Below, piece after piece: positions 51,383 to 63,210 of a stretch of 64,000 nucleotides of DNA (position 1 is the stretch's first letter; every line of letters begins with the position of its first letter). The stretch is from Cunninghamella blakesleeana. Its lineage: Eukaryota; Mucoromycota; Mucoromycetes; Mucorales; Cunninghamellaceae. The position numbers were made by a program, and so were the translations under genes. Under the pieces are notes generated by a model. The model was not told the origin of the DNA. It saw nothing but the letters and a program-made list of their open reading frames with translations, and did not search any database. Location: positions 1,531,501-1,595,500 of the forward strand of contig JAFCIZ010000001.1 in assembly GCA_017871115.1 (NCBI GenBank), in the 5' to 3' direction.

Positions 51383-52157
51383 TGAATTAACTTTTTGAAG
51401 ACTTGAAGCAAAATGATAAAAAAAAAACAAGTCAACATAGAAGAATATGTAATAAAATTTATGAACTTATATATTTATATTTTACTACTACTTTTATTCA
51501 ATAGTTTAATAATCAACTGCCTAAAAAAAAAAATAGTAGTATTATAATTCATAGATAAAGTGACATCATTCTTTTTTTTTGCATTGTGGACCCTCAAAAG
51601 TTACAATGTATGGTACAAAAAAATATTTCAAAGATGACAATATAAAAATATTAAAATACAAGAATATTGTAAAAAAAAAAGAAATGCACTAGATCAACCT
51701 TTTTTTTTTTAAAAAGGCTTCACTAATACATATGGTTTATTTCGTTTATAGTGACGATTCCTTATTGTAAAAAGGGTTAATTTGTGTTAAATAGAAGTAA
51801 GTATACTATTAATTTTTTTTAAAAAAAAATAGCTTAATTTTTATTTTATTTCATGCTAATTTTTTTACTATTATTGTTATTGTTGTATTCTCTTAAGATT
51901 ATAGCCTCTTTTTTCGTCGCCCTTCAAGTTCATCCTTTCTGATCCTCTTTCCTTTTTCTTTTTCTATATGTATATTTTTACTTTATAATTTATTTTATTT
52001 AATCTAACGGACAAATACCTTTATCCACATATCTTTAAATATATACATATATATATATTATATATTTATTTATTTATTTATTTATACCTTTCCGTTATAA
52101 TTATTACTATTTTTACTATTTTCACTATTTATTCATTCTTAATACTTTATAATCTAA
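49958..52157. other. Intergenic, A/T-rich
   Basis: 2.2 kb. It contains the possible second exon of the peptide gene (about 50131-50150), T/A palindromes (51697-51714, 51813-51829), (TA)n runs (51285-51303, 51348-51375), a weak small ORF at 50898-51119, and the EAF1 promoter with a T/C-rich leader. Confidence 0.45.
50898..51119 (+). CDS. Doubtful 73-codon ORF, basic amphipathic N-terminus
   Basis: The first 25 residues (ASRTGIYRLKKLAGVLKFIA follows the start Met-Val) are basic and amphipathic, unlike the rest, which is Phe/Leu/Ser/Ile from pyrimidine-rich DNA. No homologue, signal or splice support is evident. It could be a spurious ORF or a fragment of an exon. Confidence 0.15.
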   Translation: MVASRTGIYRLKKLAGVLKFIAKFLVLIFFISLPVPLFFFSLFSSLSLFFHSILNSFALLCIYFIIYTYIYTL

Positions 52158-55100
52158 ATGGCAACTGATATTGTTAAGGAAGTCTCTCAGTCAGAAATAG
52201 ATAAAGATAATATGGTAAATCATTGAAATAATAGAATATATTTATAAAATTCGCGAAAATAACCAGCTAACTTTACATATTACCATTAATTTATTTTTTG
52301 ATTTTCTTTTTTTTTTTAATAATAGAAAGATCAAACAATACATGAATTACGAGCTGAGGCTGAAAACGAGCGGATCAAAAAAATAAAGTAAAAAAAAAAG
52401 TAATTAAAACAATAGATATATAAATTTATATACAATCACACTTATTTTTTAAATGAAGGAAAAAAACTAAATATATTTATTCTATTCTATTTATTCTTTG
52501 ATTATAGTGATATTTTTACACGACGTGAATCATTATTAAAAGAATTGTTTATGCTTGACACATCTGAATCCTTGGAAAATAGCTTTAAAGAATTTCTTGA
52601 AAAAGGTGATGAAATGGTTTTTGACGAGTCAAAATGGGATTCCTATTGGGAAAAGGATAGTATAAGGTAAATTAATTCTATATTTTTTTTATAAAAAAAA
52701 ATGGGAATAAAAATGATATAATAGCGATGATATTTATGATAACTGATGGTACATATGTATTTTTTTATTTTATTTTTAAATAATACATTTACTAGGCGTC
52801 AATATTATTCAAGAAATAAGAATGAAATAAAAGAAATGGATGACAATAATGTTAATAATGATAATGATGACAATGATGATAATAATGACAATGATGAAAA
52901 GAATCAACTTGAGTCAGCTGACACAACGATACACGAAACCTCTTCTAATTCAACTCAAATGATAGAACCTAAATTTGAACCAATGGTAATAGATGAAGAA
53001 ATGAAGGTAACTTAACATATATATATATTGGTTATTATTTTCGTTTTATTTTATTCATGTATAAAAAGTTGATATTAATTATCCATTAAATTATTTACCC
53101 AACTTATTACTATTATTATTTAGGAAAACAATGCGGGGCTGATGCATGAAACAACAGCAGCTGCAACAACAGAATCAGATACAAACAACTCTTTAAAAAC
53201 AGTATCTCAACCAAAAAAAATGCCTGTTATGAAGACGAAAATACCGGTGATGAGTCGTTCTAATTCAAGATTAACACCTATACAAACATATAACAACCAT
53301 CGATTAGTGGATAATCGTAATGATAAACATAGTCAATTTGATTTATATGCATGGTCTCTTAAAGCAAAATCACAACCATTATTCAAAACTTTACAAACTG
53401 CTCAGAAAGTATTAACTACAGATGATTGGAAGGTAATGATAATAATATAATAACAATAAATATATAAATAAAATATGATCAAATCAAATTTGAATTATAA
53501 ACTTGATGTTCTAATCTTTATTTATTTACTCTTTCTTTTTTTTAAAAAAATAAAATAAAAATAGATTGCCAATGATGAAATTAAAGCTATAAAAACAGTG
53601 CAACATATTGAAAGTTTGAAAAAAAGACATATGTGGAGTCTTAGACAGTTACGGCGCCACACCTCCGTACCTCGTTCCAAAACACATTGGGATTCATTGC
53701 TGGATGAAATGAAATGGATGCGAACTGATTTTAAAGAAGAAAGAAAATGGAAAATAGCAAGTGCTTACATGATATCAAGAGCTATATTAGAATGGCACCA
53801 TGCAATTGATAAATCCACAGTATGTATTAAAACTAGGATACCTCCACCAATTGATTACTCTTCTTCTCAATCTCAATCACAGCCTCATCATGAAAAGAAA
53901 GATGAAATGGACACATCCACTATAACAAAAGTTGATAACGATAAAAGTAATCATATATTAACAAATAATCAACAAGATACAACACCAGTCACATCACCTA
54001 TTGTTACATCTAATGAAGCAGAACAAGCTATTAATGAGGAAGAAGGTAAATCTACAGCCACACCTACAACTGTACCTGAATTAGTCACGAATACAACAGC
54101 AAATGGAATATCAGTAGATAATGAATTGAAGGATGAAGCATCATTAGTAAAAGAAAAAGTTATTTCTGAAGATATTGATATGGATAATACTTTAACGACG
54201 CCCTATATATCTGATGATCAGAGTGATGAAGAAAATGATCAACAAGAACAACAAGAAAAAGAACAAGTGTTATTATCAGCCAATATTAAAATATTATGCC
54301 AATCAATACTTAAGAATTGTAGCCCCAATGATACGGTAATTTCTTTACCAATGGAAGAATTTCAGCATATAGATATCCATTCACTATTTCCTGATTTCCT
54401 TATGTACGAACCACCAGCACCTAATACAGATGATCCTTACTTTAATGAAGCCGAATATGGACGTATTGTGCCCATCACCAAGCTATCTACTAAAAAATAT
54501 CGGTTACGACGCTGCAAACAAATATATAAAAAGAAAACAAAAGATGGTAGTATTGTTAAATTCAAGAAACCCATCCAAAATGAAAATATCAAAACTCTAC
54601 CTAGAAATGAAAGATATGATACAACACCTTTACTATCTCGTAAGTCAATATTATTATTATTATTATTATATAAAAAGAAAAGTATAATGATTATTATTTT
54701 ATTTTTATTATTTTATTTTAGCCCTTTTTGCACCTAAAAAGGTAAAGGATACACCAGCAGTATTACCCCCTACTCCTTATGCACCTAGTAGCTTACGACC
54801 TTCTGGACTATGGAGTGAAGAAGATGATCTATGCCTAATATCATTAATCATTCAATTTTCATTTAACTGGGACCTCATCTGTGATACTTTTAATGCAATC
54901 CGGGTACCTTTAGCTGCAGAAAAAAGAACACCTTGGGAACTTCATGAACGTTGGAAACAAAATAATTTAACTTCATTATCTGGTCAAGTTAGTTCTGGTA
55001 ATATTAAATAACACATATCTATGTGAAAGGATAAACGGGAAAAAAAATTGAAAAAAAAAAATTTTTTTTTATTCACGTTTATTTTTATTATATTTATATT

Positions 55101-57328
55101 ATTTTATAATTGATCTATATTCTATAGCTTATACCTCTAAAATTAAAAAAGATTTATCAAGACGTCAATCCATAGTTAAATTTGATTCAGCAAGGAAAAA
55201 ACAAAGACAGTATAGTATATTTGAAGCTATCAAGAAAACACAAAGAAAAAGAGAAGAATCCCAGAAATCTAATAGTAAGTACAAAATAACCATTTTAACC
55301 AAATTGACATATAACTAAAAATGGAAAGCTATTTACATACTATTTTTTTTATTTTTTCTATTATTATTATTTTAATCTTAGATAATGCATCTATACCACG
55401 TAGCGTAATAGAGACGCATGGAATGAGCAGCGGTGGGCAAAGATTACCAACAGCAATGGAGCTCAGCATGCATAAAACTCAAAAAGAAAGGCAGCAAGCT
55501 ATTCTAGAGCAAAGACAACTATATGGTTTAAATGGGACCAATGCAAATGTAAGATTTTATATTTATATTTTTTATTTATGGATAAATATAGATAAAGTTG
55601 CAGTATATGCGGGTGGATATTAATACTTGTACATATATATATATATATATATATAGACTATGCCTAGAATAAATGCATCTGTTGCAAGCCAACTACGACC
55701 TCCTGTAGTATCAACAAGTATTCCAGGGATACCATCAACACCAGCATCATCATCATCGTCATCGTCATCAACATCTATGACTACGCCTTTTATGGGTAAT
55801 CGAACCAATCTCATGTCTAGTTCAGTATCATCATCACCTTCACCTTCCTTAAACACTAATAATAATAATAATAATAATAATAATATTAATCATAATAACA
55901 CTAACAATAATAATGGAATACGTACTCCTCAGCCCATACCTACCAATCAAAACTTAGCTTTGAATCGATACCCAGCAGCACAATTACAATTATTAAGACA
56001 GCAACAATTGGCTTTGATGGCACAAGCACAAGCGCAAGCACAAACACATGGTCATGCGCATCCTCAAGCTTATACTCAAAATCAAGTACAATCACAACAT
56101 CCACTCCCACATTCACATCCACATCATCAACAACAGCCACAGCAACCACAACCACAACCAATACAACAAATGCAACAACCACAACATCATCAACATCATC
56201 AACATACACAGCAACAACCACAATCACAACAATTACAATCACCTCAATTACCTTCACAAATATTACAATCATCGCCATCTCAACCACCTCAACCAGTTCA
56301 AGTACAATCTCCTTTACAACAACAAACATCATCTATGATTCAACCACCTGTATCTATACCTATGCAGAGATTTGCAAGTAATAACATGATGAACATGGGT
56401 CAGCCAACACAAGGTTAGTCATTGCATATAGCTTTTTTTTTCAAAAAAAAAAAAAAAAAAAAAAAAAAAACTTTATAATTATATTTAGAAAGAATTGACA
56501 TGGTGATGTAGGGAGTTCATTAAGGGGGAAAAGAATGAAAAAAAAAAAATAGAGGATGATGAGGAATAAAAAAAAAAAGAGAGAAAGAGAGAAAGAGAGA
56601 TGGAAAAGTAGATTGGCAAAAAAAAAAAAAATACGTAATTATCAAACTAACTTATCGCGGACACATTCATATTTATAGTTACATCCAATGCATCACCAAC
56701 TATAGCAACCGTAATGCAACGATCTCCGTCTCAAACCTCTCCTATAGTTCAACAACAATCTATACCATCTCAACAACCATCAGCACCAATGAACTCAGCC
56801 TCCAATGCTGCCTTTGCTAATCAATTAGCACAGATGGGGTATCCAATGCAACAATTAGGACCTCATCAACAAGCTCAATTACAACGTTATTTGGCACAAT
56901 TACAGATGCGTAATATAGCGCTCCAACAACAGCAACAACAACAACAACAACAGGGTATGATCAATCGACCTAATGGTATGCAAAGTGGAGTAGGAGGAAA
57001 TGGTATGAATATGATGATGGGTCAAAATGGAATACCCTCAACAACAATGGCAATGAATCATCAACATCATCTTCAACAACAACTTCATAATAATAATCAC
57101 CCTAATAATATACAAGCTAATTTATTGCTTCAACAACAACAGCAACAACAACAATTACAGCGTATTCAACAGGCTTTCCTTTTACAACAACAGCAACATC
57201 AACAACTACAACGTCAACAACAGCAACAGCAACAACAACAACAGCAGCAGCAGCAACAACAACAACAACATCATCAACAAGTATCACCTATGATGCAACA
57301 TCCTCATTCAAATGGACCTAGCGGATAA
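52158..57328 (+). CDS. EAF1: NuA4 histone acetyltransferase scaffold Eaf1/Vid21 (HSA + SANT)
   Basis: Platform subunit of the NuA4 complex in the nucleus. Eleven exons: 52158-52214, 52326-52387, 52508-52666, 52796-53006, 53124-53432, 53565-54639, 54722-54997, 55128-55274, 55382-55548, 55657-56413 and 56679-57328; all in phase, predicted 1289 aa. An N-terminal helical segment (RESLLKELFMLDT) precedes acidic Asn/Asp linkers. The HSA domain lies at about 284-352: HWDSLLDEMKWMRTDFKEER, KWKIASAYMISRAILEWH. The SANT/Myb domain lies at about 654-710: LWSEEDDLCLISLIIQFSFN and TPWELHERWK. The C-terminal third is Gln/Pro/His/Asn-rich with poly-Q (CAA/CAG) tracts. There is no ATPase domain, which separates it from SWR1/INO80 HSA proteins and fits Eaf1. 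Confidence 0.9.
56443..56470. repeat. 28-nt poly(A) run in an EAF1 intron
   Basis: An uninterrupted A run in the intron 56414-56678, followed by purine-rich GAGAAAGAGAGAAAG repeats (56578-56600). A comparable 31-nt A run (1448-1478) sits in a RAD54 intron. Confidence 0.95.
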
Positions 57329-58164
57329 AAAAAAGATGTTAAAAAGTGACATGTATTAAAAAGTATAAAAAAAAAAAAATGGATGCGTAAATATATATGT
57401 ATATATATGTACGTGTGTTTTTATAAGTGTATATATTATATATTTATAGATATATTTATATATTCCTTAAAATCCTATATAGTATTATTATTATTATTAT
57501 TATTATTATAATTCATTCCTTATATTAATCTTCTTTTGTGTATATCTTTATTTATTTATTTAATCTTCTCTCTTATTATTATTACTATTATTATTATTAT
57601 TATTATTATTTTTATTTTTACTATTTTTATTATTTTAAATAATAATAATAATTGGCATTTATCTGAAACATTACTTTTATCATTAAATTATCATGAAAAA
57701 GAAAAATAATAAATGAAATTGAAACAATATTGTTTACGGAAAATCAAATAAATAAACAAAAATATAGTGATAAACAAATAAACAATAATAAAAAACATAT
57801 ATATACAAAACAAGTTAAAACGAAATAATATATAAAGAGAGATATATATTTATGTATTATTAATGATAAAAAAAAGTATTATATGTTTATTTATTCAATT
57901 TATGTATTTAAGAAAAATAAGAAAGACTAATAAAATAATATTAATAAATAATAATAATGAAAATAATGTTTGTGATAAAATGACGAAGTTTAAAATAAGA
58001 ATAATTATAAATTATATACAAAAAAAAAAAAATATTAAGGAGGAAAGAGTGAGTTGGAAGTGATATTAAAATTAAAAAAATTAAAATAAAAAAATAAAAA
58101 AATCATTATTCATTATAGATAATATGAATAAAGTAGATTATTATTATTTTTTATAAAACTTATT
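57329..58164. other. Convergent intergenic region EAF1 / calcineurin-tail gene
   Basis: 836 nt with several (ATT)n/(TTA)n trinucleotide runs (57484-57508, 57578-57612, 57637-57650) and simple A/T sequence. It presumably holds both 3' ends. No gene was seen. Confidence 0.5.
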
Positions 58165-58367
58165 TTAAACTTGACCTTCTCTTGCAACTTTTGTGTTAGG
58201 AGTAGCAAGAATCATATGTTGTAAGGATCTATCTTTTTGTTCTAAATTCTCCACTGTCATATGTTTAAAAGTAGTATCGGATTTAAACTTATTAAGAGCT
58301 AAGAGAGAGAAATCAAATAAAAAAAAAAAAAAAAAAATGAGCACAATGCATAGAATAATGATTTTTA

Positions 58368-58401
<34 letters not shown>

Positions 58402-58639
58402 TACCTTTTAATAAACCTTGTTCACCTTGAGCTAAGGTACCATAAGGTAATTTTCCACTGTTTCTTTGTTTAATATCCTTGACCAAATGAGGATGATCCC
58501 TTAATACTGATAAATTCTTTGACATTTTACCAATAGCAAGTACTTTTTTCTTAATGATAGAACGACGTTGTTGTTCATTATTTAATACAACTTGATTATG
58601 ATTGAGTTCTTCTTGAGGGTTAAGAATAGCAAGAGACAT
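58165..58639 (-). CDS. Stand-alone calcineurin A regulatory-tail-like protein
   Basis: A 122-aa protein from two exons (minus): 58639-58405 and 58298-58165; GT-AG and in phase. Residues 25-48 (RRSIIKKKVLAIGKMSKNLS then VLRDH) closely match the calmodulin-binding helix of calcineurin A ([21 protein letters not shown] in animals). Residues 63-80 (KLPYGTLAQGEQGLLKAL) match the segment after it in fungal calcineurin A (LPYGTLALGAEGI). The catalytic phosphatase domain and calcineurin B-binding helix are absent: an in-frame TAA lies three codons before the ATG, and the upstream 1.2 kb has no phosphatase-like frame. The autoinhibitory ERxPP core is not recognisable in the last 40 residues. It may bind calmodulin or calcineurin in trans (inference). 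Alternatively, it is a retained fragment of a duplicated gene. Confidence 0.72.
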
Positions 58640-59843
58640 GATGGTTTATATATAAAAGTGTAAAATTTAAAAAAAAAAAAAGTTTATGAAATTAATAATA
58701 TAAGAATGAAGAAAAAGAAAAAAAAAAAATAGGAAAAATGAAAAAAGAGGATATTTATATGATTATATTTTTTTTTTTTTTTTTTTTTTTCATTTCCCCT
58801 GAAAAAATGCATTATATTATGATTTAACATTGAAAAATAAAAAAAATGAAAAAAGAGGGTAGGAGTATGAAAATAAACAGAGAGAGTTGTGGCGAAAAAA
58901 TAACAAAGAACTTTTAGAAAAGTGGGTAGGGGAAAAGAGAGGGGGAGCAAATATAGAAAGAAAGAAAACGGTTACTTTTTTCATTTAAAACTATAAATAA
59001 ATCCTCATAAAAATAAAAAAAAAGAAGGGGGGAGCGAGAAAGTGAGAAAGAGTTATTTTATTTATATTTTTTTAATGCAGCACATATAGAAACATCTACA
59101 AACCAAGTCGAAAGTTCTTTACATTCTTATAAAATGAATGATCTATTTTGTGACTTTGATTTCATTTCCTTCGCTTTTACGCTCGCTCTATTCTCGCTTT
59201 CCCTCGGCCTCCATCTCTTTCTCTCCTATTCTTTTATATATAATGAAATCATAATCATGATCTAAATAATATTCATATAAGGATGATGATTTTAAAATCA
59301 TATGACTATGTACTAGTAATAAGTTAATAGTTTATCCAAAATAATGAAAAAAAAATGAAAAAAAAAGTTTATTATTTTTGATAGAATGGCTTCTTTTTAA
59401 GAATTTCTACCTTCAAAAAAGGTGTAACCATTTATAATAAACATTATCATTTCATGAAACTTTTTAATTTTTCTCTTTGATTCCCATTTTTGTATCTATT
59501 TTATAACGTATCAAAAAAAAAAAACTCTTTTTTTTTTCTCTCTCTTTTCTCCTCTTTTTTCTAAATTTAAAATCTTCATCATCACCTTCATCATCATCGT
59601 CTATTTTTATTATTAGGATTCCTTCATTCTTCCCCTTAATATAGTTATATTTATATCTAATCATCCTAAGTTTATAAAAAAAAAAGTTACGGTTTAAAAT
59701 CGCAACCAAAAAAAAAAAAAAATGAATCGGACTTTTTTTATTTTCAAAAAGGAAATACTAAACAAAAAAAGATAGAATTTTGAAAAAAAAAACAATTCGG
59801 CGTTGAGTTTACTTTTCTTTTTTAATATTCTTTTTTACATATT
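58640..59843. other. Divergent promoter region, calcineurin-tail / methyltransferase
   Basis: 1.2 kb. It holds T-runs (58768-58790), purine-rich blocks (58900-59050), an unusually GC-rich pyrimidine patch at 59166-59225 (repeated CGCT/CTCGC words), and small chance frames. I searched both strands by eye for phosphatase motifs and saw none. Confidence 0.5.
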
Positions 59844-60991
59844 ATGGAAATCGATGATATAACTTTTGAATTATATAAACACTATATTGGTATTCAAACT
59901 AAAAAAGACTTGGCTGACTATTTAAATAAAATACAACAACAATTAATAAAAGTAATAAATATAAATAAAGAACATGGTAATATTTAATATGAAATATAGT
60001 TTTTTTAAAATAACTTTGTCTCTCCTATTTTTTATTTTTATTTTTATTCATATTTTATTAACTAAAATAATAGTATGGACCGACTTATAAATGTATTGAT
60101 CAATTTAAGTTTGCTGTCCCTAGAATGAAATATAGGTTTTTTTATAATATTATTTTAGACTATGGTAAGAAAAAGAAGGATGAACCTTATCTTATTGATA
60201 TAGGATGCTGTACAGGTAAAATATCGTAACAATAATAATAATAATAATGATTTATACTAGGTTATATAAGGAAAAAGTGGCATATATAAGGATAGAGCCT
60301 TATATATAAATGGAATAGAATACGTGGACACTGACAATATATACATATATATATATTAGAATAGAAACGCAGAAAAATAGGGAATAATATTAAAAAAAAA
60401 AAAAAAAAACTCCATATATACTAGAGTGGAATAATAATATGTATTTAACATCCACATACCATATTTATAGGAACAGATATAAGACAGTTGGCTTTAGATG
60501 GCTACCCTTCTCAATATTTAATTGGTTTAGATAATACAAACCACTTTATTCAATGTGGCTATGATTTATTTCAAGATAAACATCAAGCCCCATTTACTTT
60601 TCTTCAACAAGACATCTTTCACCCTTCTTCACTTCAAAATTATCAACAAAAAGTCCTTGTTTTAATGGCGGGCAGTCTACTTCATTTATTCCAATCCTTA
60701 TCTCAAATTCAGCAATGGTTTGATATCATTTTACCTTTATTAAAACCAAATGCTTTGTTTGTTGGAGCCCATGTTATCACAAAAAATAAATCTTCTACCA
60801 TGATCCAACGATCCTCTTCCTCTTCACCCTCTAAATTTTATTTATCACAACATGATTTTTATCAACTTTTGGTTCATTATGGCTTTCAACATATTCAAAT
60901 GGAAATACACCCTCATTCATCCAATCATCCTGATTTATGTTGGTTATCTTATTCTGCCATTTATTGCCCTATCTCTCCTTCTAATAATTAA
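59844..60991 (+). CDS. SAM-dependent methyltransferase (meroterpenoid O-MT-like fold)
   Basis: Predicted 256 aa. Exons: 59844-59951, 60074-60215 and 60471-60991; the first donor is the one keeping frame (AAAA|GTAATA). SAM motif I spans the second intron: YLIDIGCCTGTDIRQLALDG. It is followed by YLIGLDN, GYDLFQD, FLQQDIFH, and a motif VLVLMAGSLLHLF in the expected post-motif-II place. IGCCTGTDIR...LALDG is close to the DLGCCFGQDLR pattern of the fungal AusD/Trt5-like methyltransferases, but here no biosynthetic cluster surrounds it. The C-terminal half contains LLKPNALFVGAHV and a Ser-run. The substrate is unknown. Confidence 0.82.
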
Positions 60992-61326
60992 TATAAATGC
61001 TTCTTTATTAAGTATTTTATGTATACCTTTAAACAATAACTTTTCCTTTTTTGTATTAATATAAATGTATATATATATATATATATATGTCTTTTTTATT
61101 TTATATTAATTTTTAAAAAATAATAACGAATCCCATTTATAAAATTATTTTTATTCCACTTTTTATTCCCTTTCATAGATGCTAATAAATAGATGTATTT
61201 ATATTTTATTTACCAATAGTGTTGAATGAAAAAAAAAAAAAAAAAAAATAGTTGATGACTTTTTTTTTTTTCTGCCAAAAAATGAGATAAATGATTTCCT
61301 TTTTTTATTTAATTTGATTTGATTTT
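60992..61326. other. Convergent intergenic region methyltransferase / BUD31
   Basis: 335 nt of A/T-rich DNA with (TA)n at 61067-61089 and a 19-nt A run at 61230-61248. It presumably holds two 3' UTRs. Confidence 0.5.
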
Positions 61327-62010
61327 TTAATCACCACTAGAACATCCACGACAACCACAATGTATACATTCTATTTTTTTTCCTTCTGTTAATTTTTCTT
61401 TTGGTACTCGACAAATACAAGCTGTGCCAAAATTGGTATCACGAGGTTGAATGCATCTTAAACAACATAGTTTTTCAAATCCAGGCTATATATACAAGTA
61501 TTAAAAGAAAGAAAGAAATAGATTAATATATACATACGCATTTATTATAAACTTTACGAATAGGCTACTTCTTTTTCTATCACTTTCATGTCTTTTTCTT
61601 TTTTTCTTTATTATTATTACCTTTTTCCATTTAGCAATAAGATTAGCATCAGCATATTTATTTTTTAATAAATAGTCGTATAATTCTCTTGATACGGCTT
61701 TACGTTTATAATATAAATCATAAATATATCGAGTACGTTGATGATGGATCTGAAATATTGGCCAACTACTTTCTACTATTCTTTTACCCTCATGAGGTTC
61801 GTTTTCAACTATATATAAAATAATATATATAATAGATAGATACATTAATACGTTGATATATATATAGATATAGATATATTTTATAAAGTGATGGTTATTA
61901 GAATAAAACTTACTGTCTTTCATTTTTCTTGCAAATTCTTCTAAAGTAGGCTCTATTTCATCAAACCCTTCTGGTGGTCTTTTTGTTCTTGTTGTTCTTA
62001 TTTTTGGCAT
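61327..62010 (-). CDS. BUD31: Pre-mRNA splicing factor Bud31/G10
   Basis: Small zinc-binding component of the spliceosome (NTC-related). Exons (minus): 62010-61914, 61808-61621 and 61485-61327; predicted 147 aa, the standard length. Blocks: [94 protein letters not shown] and [14 protein letters not shown]. All zinc-cluster Cys are present. The first intron retains small in-frame extensions in the genomic frame, but the spliced product matches the family end to end. Confidence 0.97.
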
Positions 62011-62373
62011 ATTATCTATTTATTTTTTATTTGATCTATGCTTAGAAGAAAAAGAAAAAGAAAAAGAAAGAAAAATAAATATAAATCGTCGCAGTGAAAA
62101 ATTATAAAAAAAAATAAACAAATACGGGGTTTAAAAAAAATTAAAGCAAAAAAAATAAAGGATCAAGTTTTTTATACGATTTTTAAATATACTATATTTA
62201 TATGATTTACATACAACTCTTTTATTATGTAAAGTGACTTTTTTAATCTAAAACCTAATATCACCATGTTACCAATATTCGTTTTTTATTTATTTATAAA
62301 AAAAAGATATTTTTTTCTCTTTTGCTTTCTTTCTTTAGATATACTAATATATTTATATTTAACTAAATAAATA
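62011..62373. other. Divergent promoter BUD31 / 3CxxC gene
   Basis: 363 nt between two divergent ATGs. It has an (AAAAAG)n-like purine tract next to BUD31 (62044-62075) and a T/C-rich then TATTTATATTT leader before the plus-strand ATG. It probably acts as a short shared promoter. Confidence 0.5.
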
Positions 62374-62841
62374 ATGGCAGGAAAAAAAACACCTATTGCA
62401 CCTAAATATGTACGATTAGTAAACTTTGGATGTGATAATTGTGGAAGACGTTGGACAAGTGCAAATGGTAGCCTTACTGATTTTCAACTATGTAAAACTT
62501 GCTATACAGAATGCTATCCTACAGGGTATACCATTAAACCACCAAATAAAAAAGGCAATATGAATCGAGAAACGTACGCCAAACATAACCCAGATTTATG
62601 TGGAAAATGTTATCGGTTAGGATTTTCTTGCATGCAATTACCTGATAAAGAAGGTGAACAAGAAAAAATCAGAGAACAATATATAGATCAACATGGTCGC
62701 ACCTTTCAATCGGAAAAAGTTCAATTGGCTGATTTTATTGATTTCGATAATATTAACAATAAGAATAACAAGAGCACAAAGAAAAAAGAAAAGGCAAACA
62801 ACAACAAAAATAATAAAAAAATAAATCCTTTAAAAAAATGA
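62374..62841 (+). CDS. 3CxxC-type zinc-binding protein
   Basis: A 155-aa single-exon gene. CxxC pairs are visible in order: CDNC (GCDNCGRRWTSANG), CKTC (LCKTCYTECYP), CGKC (DLCGKCYRLGFSC). RRWTSA plus the later CxxC pairs resemble the zf-3CxxC domain of RTP and ZAR1-like proteins and their fungal relatives. The C-terminal 40 residues are Lys/Asn-rich low complexity and probably basic/disordered. The function is unknown; RNA binding or protein folding would be guesses. The start is the first ATG after a TATTTATATTT stretch. Confidence 0.7.
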   Translation: MAGKKTPIAPKYVRLVNFGCDNCGRRWTSANGSLTDFQLCKTCYTECYPTGYTIKPPNKKGNMNRETYAKHNPDLCGKCYRLGFSCMQLPDKEGEQEKIREQYIDQHGRTFQSEKVQLADFIDFDNINNKNNKSTKKKEKANNNKNNKKINPLKK

Positions 62842-63210
62842 GTATGTAGTTACATATCTTCAAGTGTATAATTTTTTATTTTTATTTTATCTTTTTTATC
62901 TTTCAAAAAAAAAAAAAGAGTATTATTTCTCTAAGTGTAATCATATAAATATCCTTCATCTTTTTAGTCAATAAATAACAAAATAATCTGGATTATTATT
63001 TCTAGTTTCATTACCAGGTAAACTTCATTAGTTATAAAAATAAGAAATAAAATAAAAGAATGCAAATATCGAATCGTAAAATTGAACATATTTGGAAATA
63101 AAACGTCGGGCTTTGGTTTTACATCTTTTAATCTCGAATTTTTTTATTTTTTATCTCTCTTTTGCTTTCACTTTTTTTCATTTTCTCCCTTGTATTATTT
63201 TAAATGAATA
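62842..63210. other. Intergenic, upstream of the mitochondrial carrier
   Basis: 369 nt. It contains a 13-nt A run (62906-62918) and a T/C-rich leader. An out-of-frame ATG (63204) lies seven nt before the probable start and opens a short overlapping frame that would need to be bypassed. Confidence 0.45.

Noticed and set aside
59464..59709. Minus-strand ORF with acidic and basic clusters
   Set aside because: Driven by ATC/TTC triplet repeats and T-rich DNA in a promoter region; no recognisable family.
58640..59843. Search for a calcineurin catalytic domain upstream of the tail-like gene
   Set aside because: No metallophosphatase motif (GDxHG, GDxVDRG, GNHE-type) was seen in any minus-strand frame, so the gene was kept as stand-alone.
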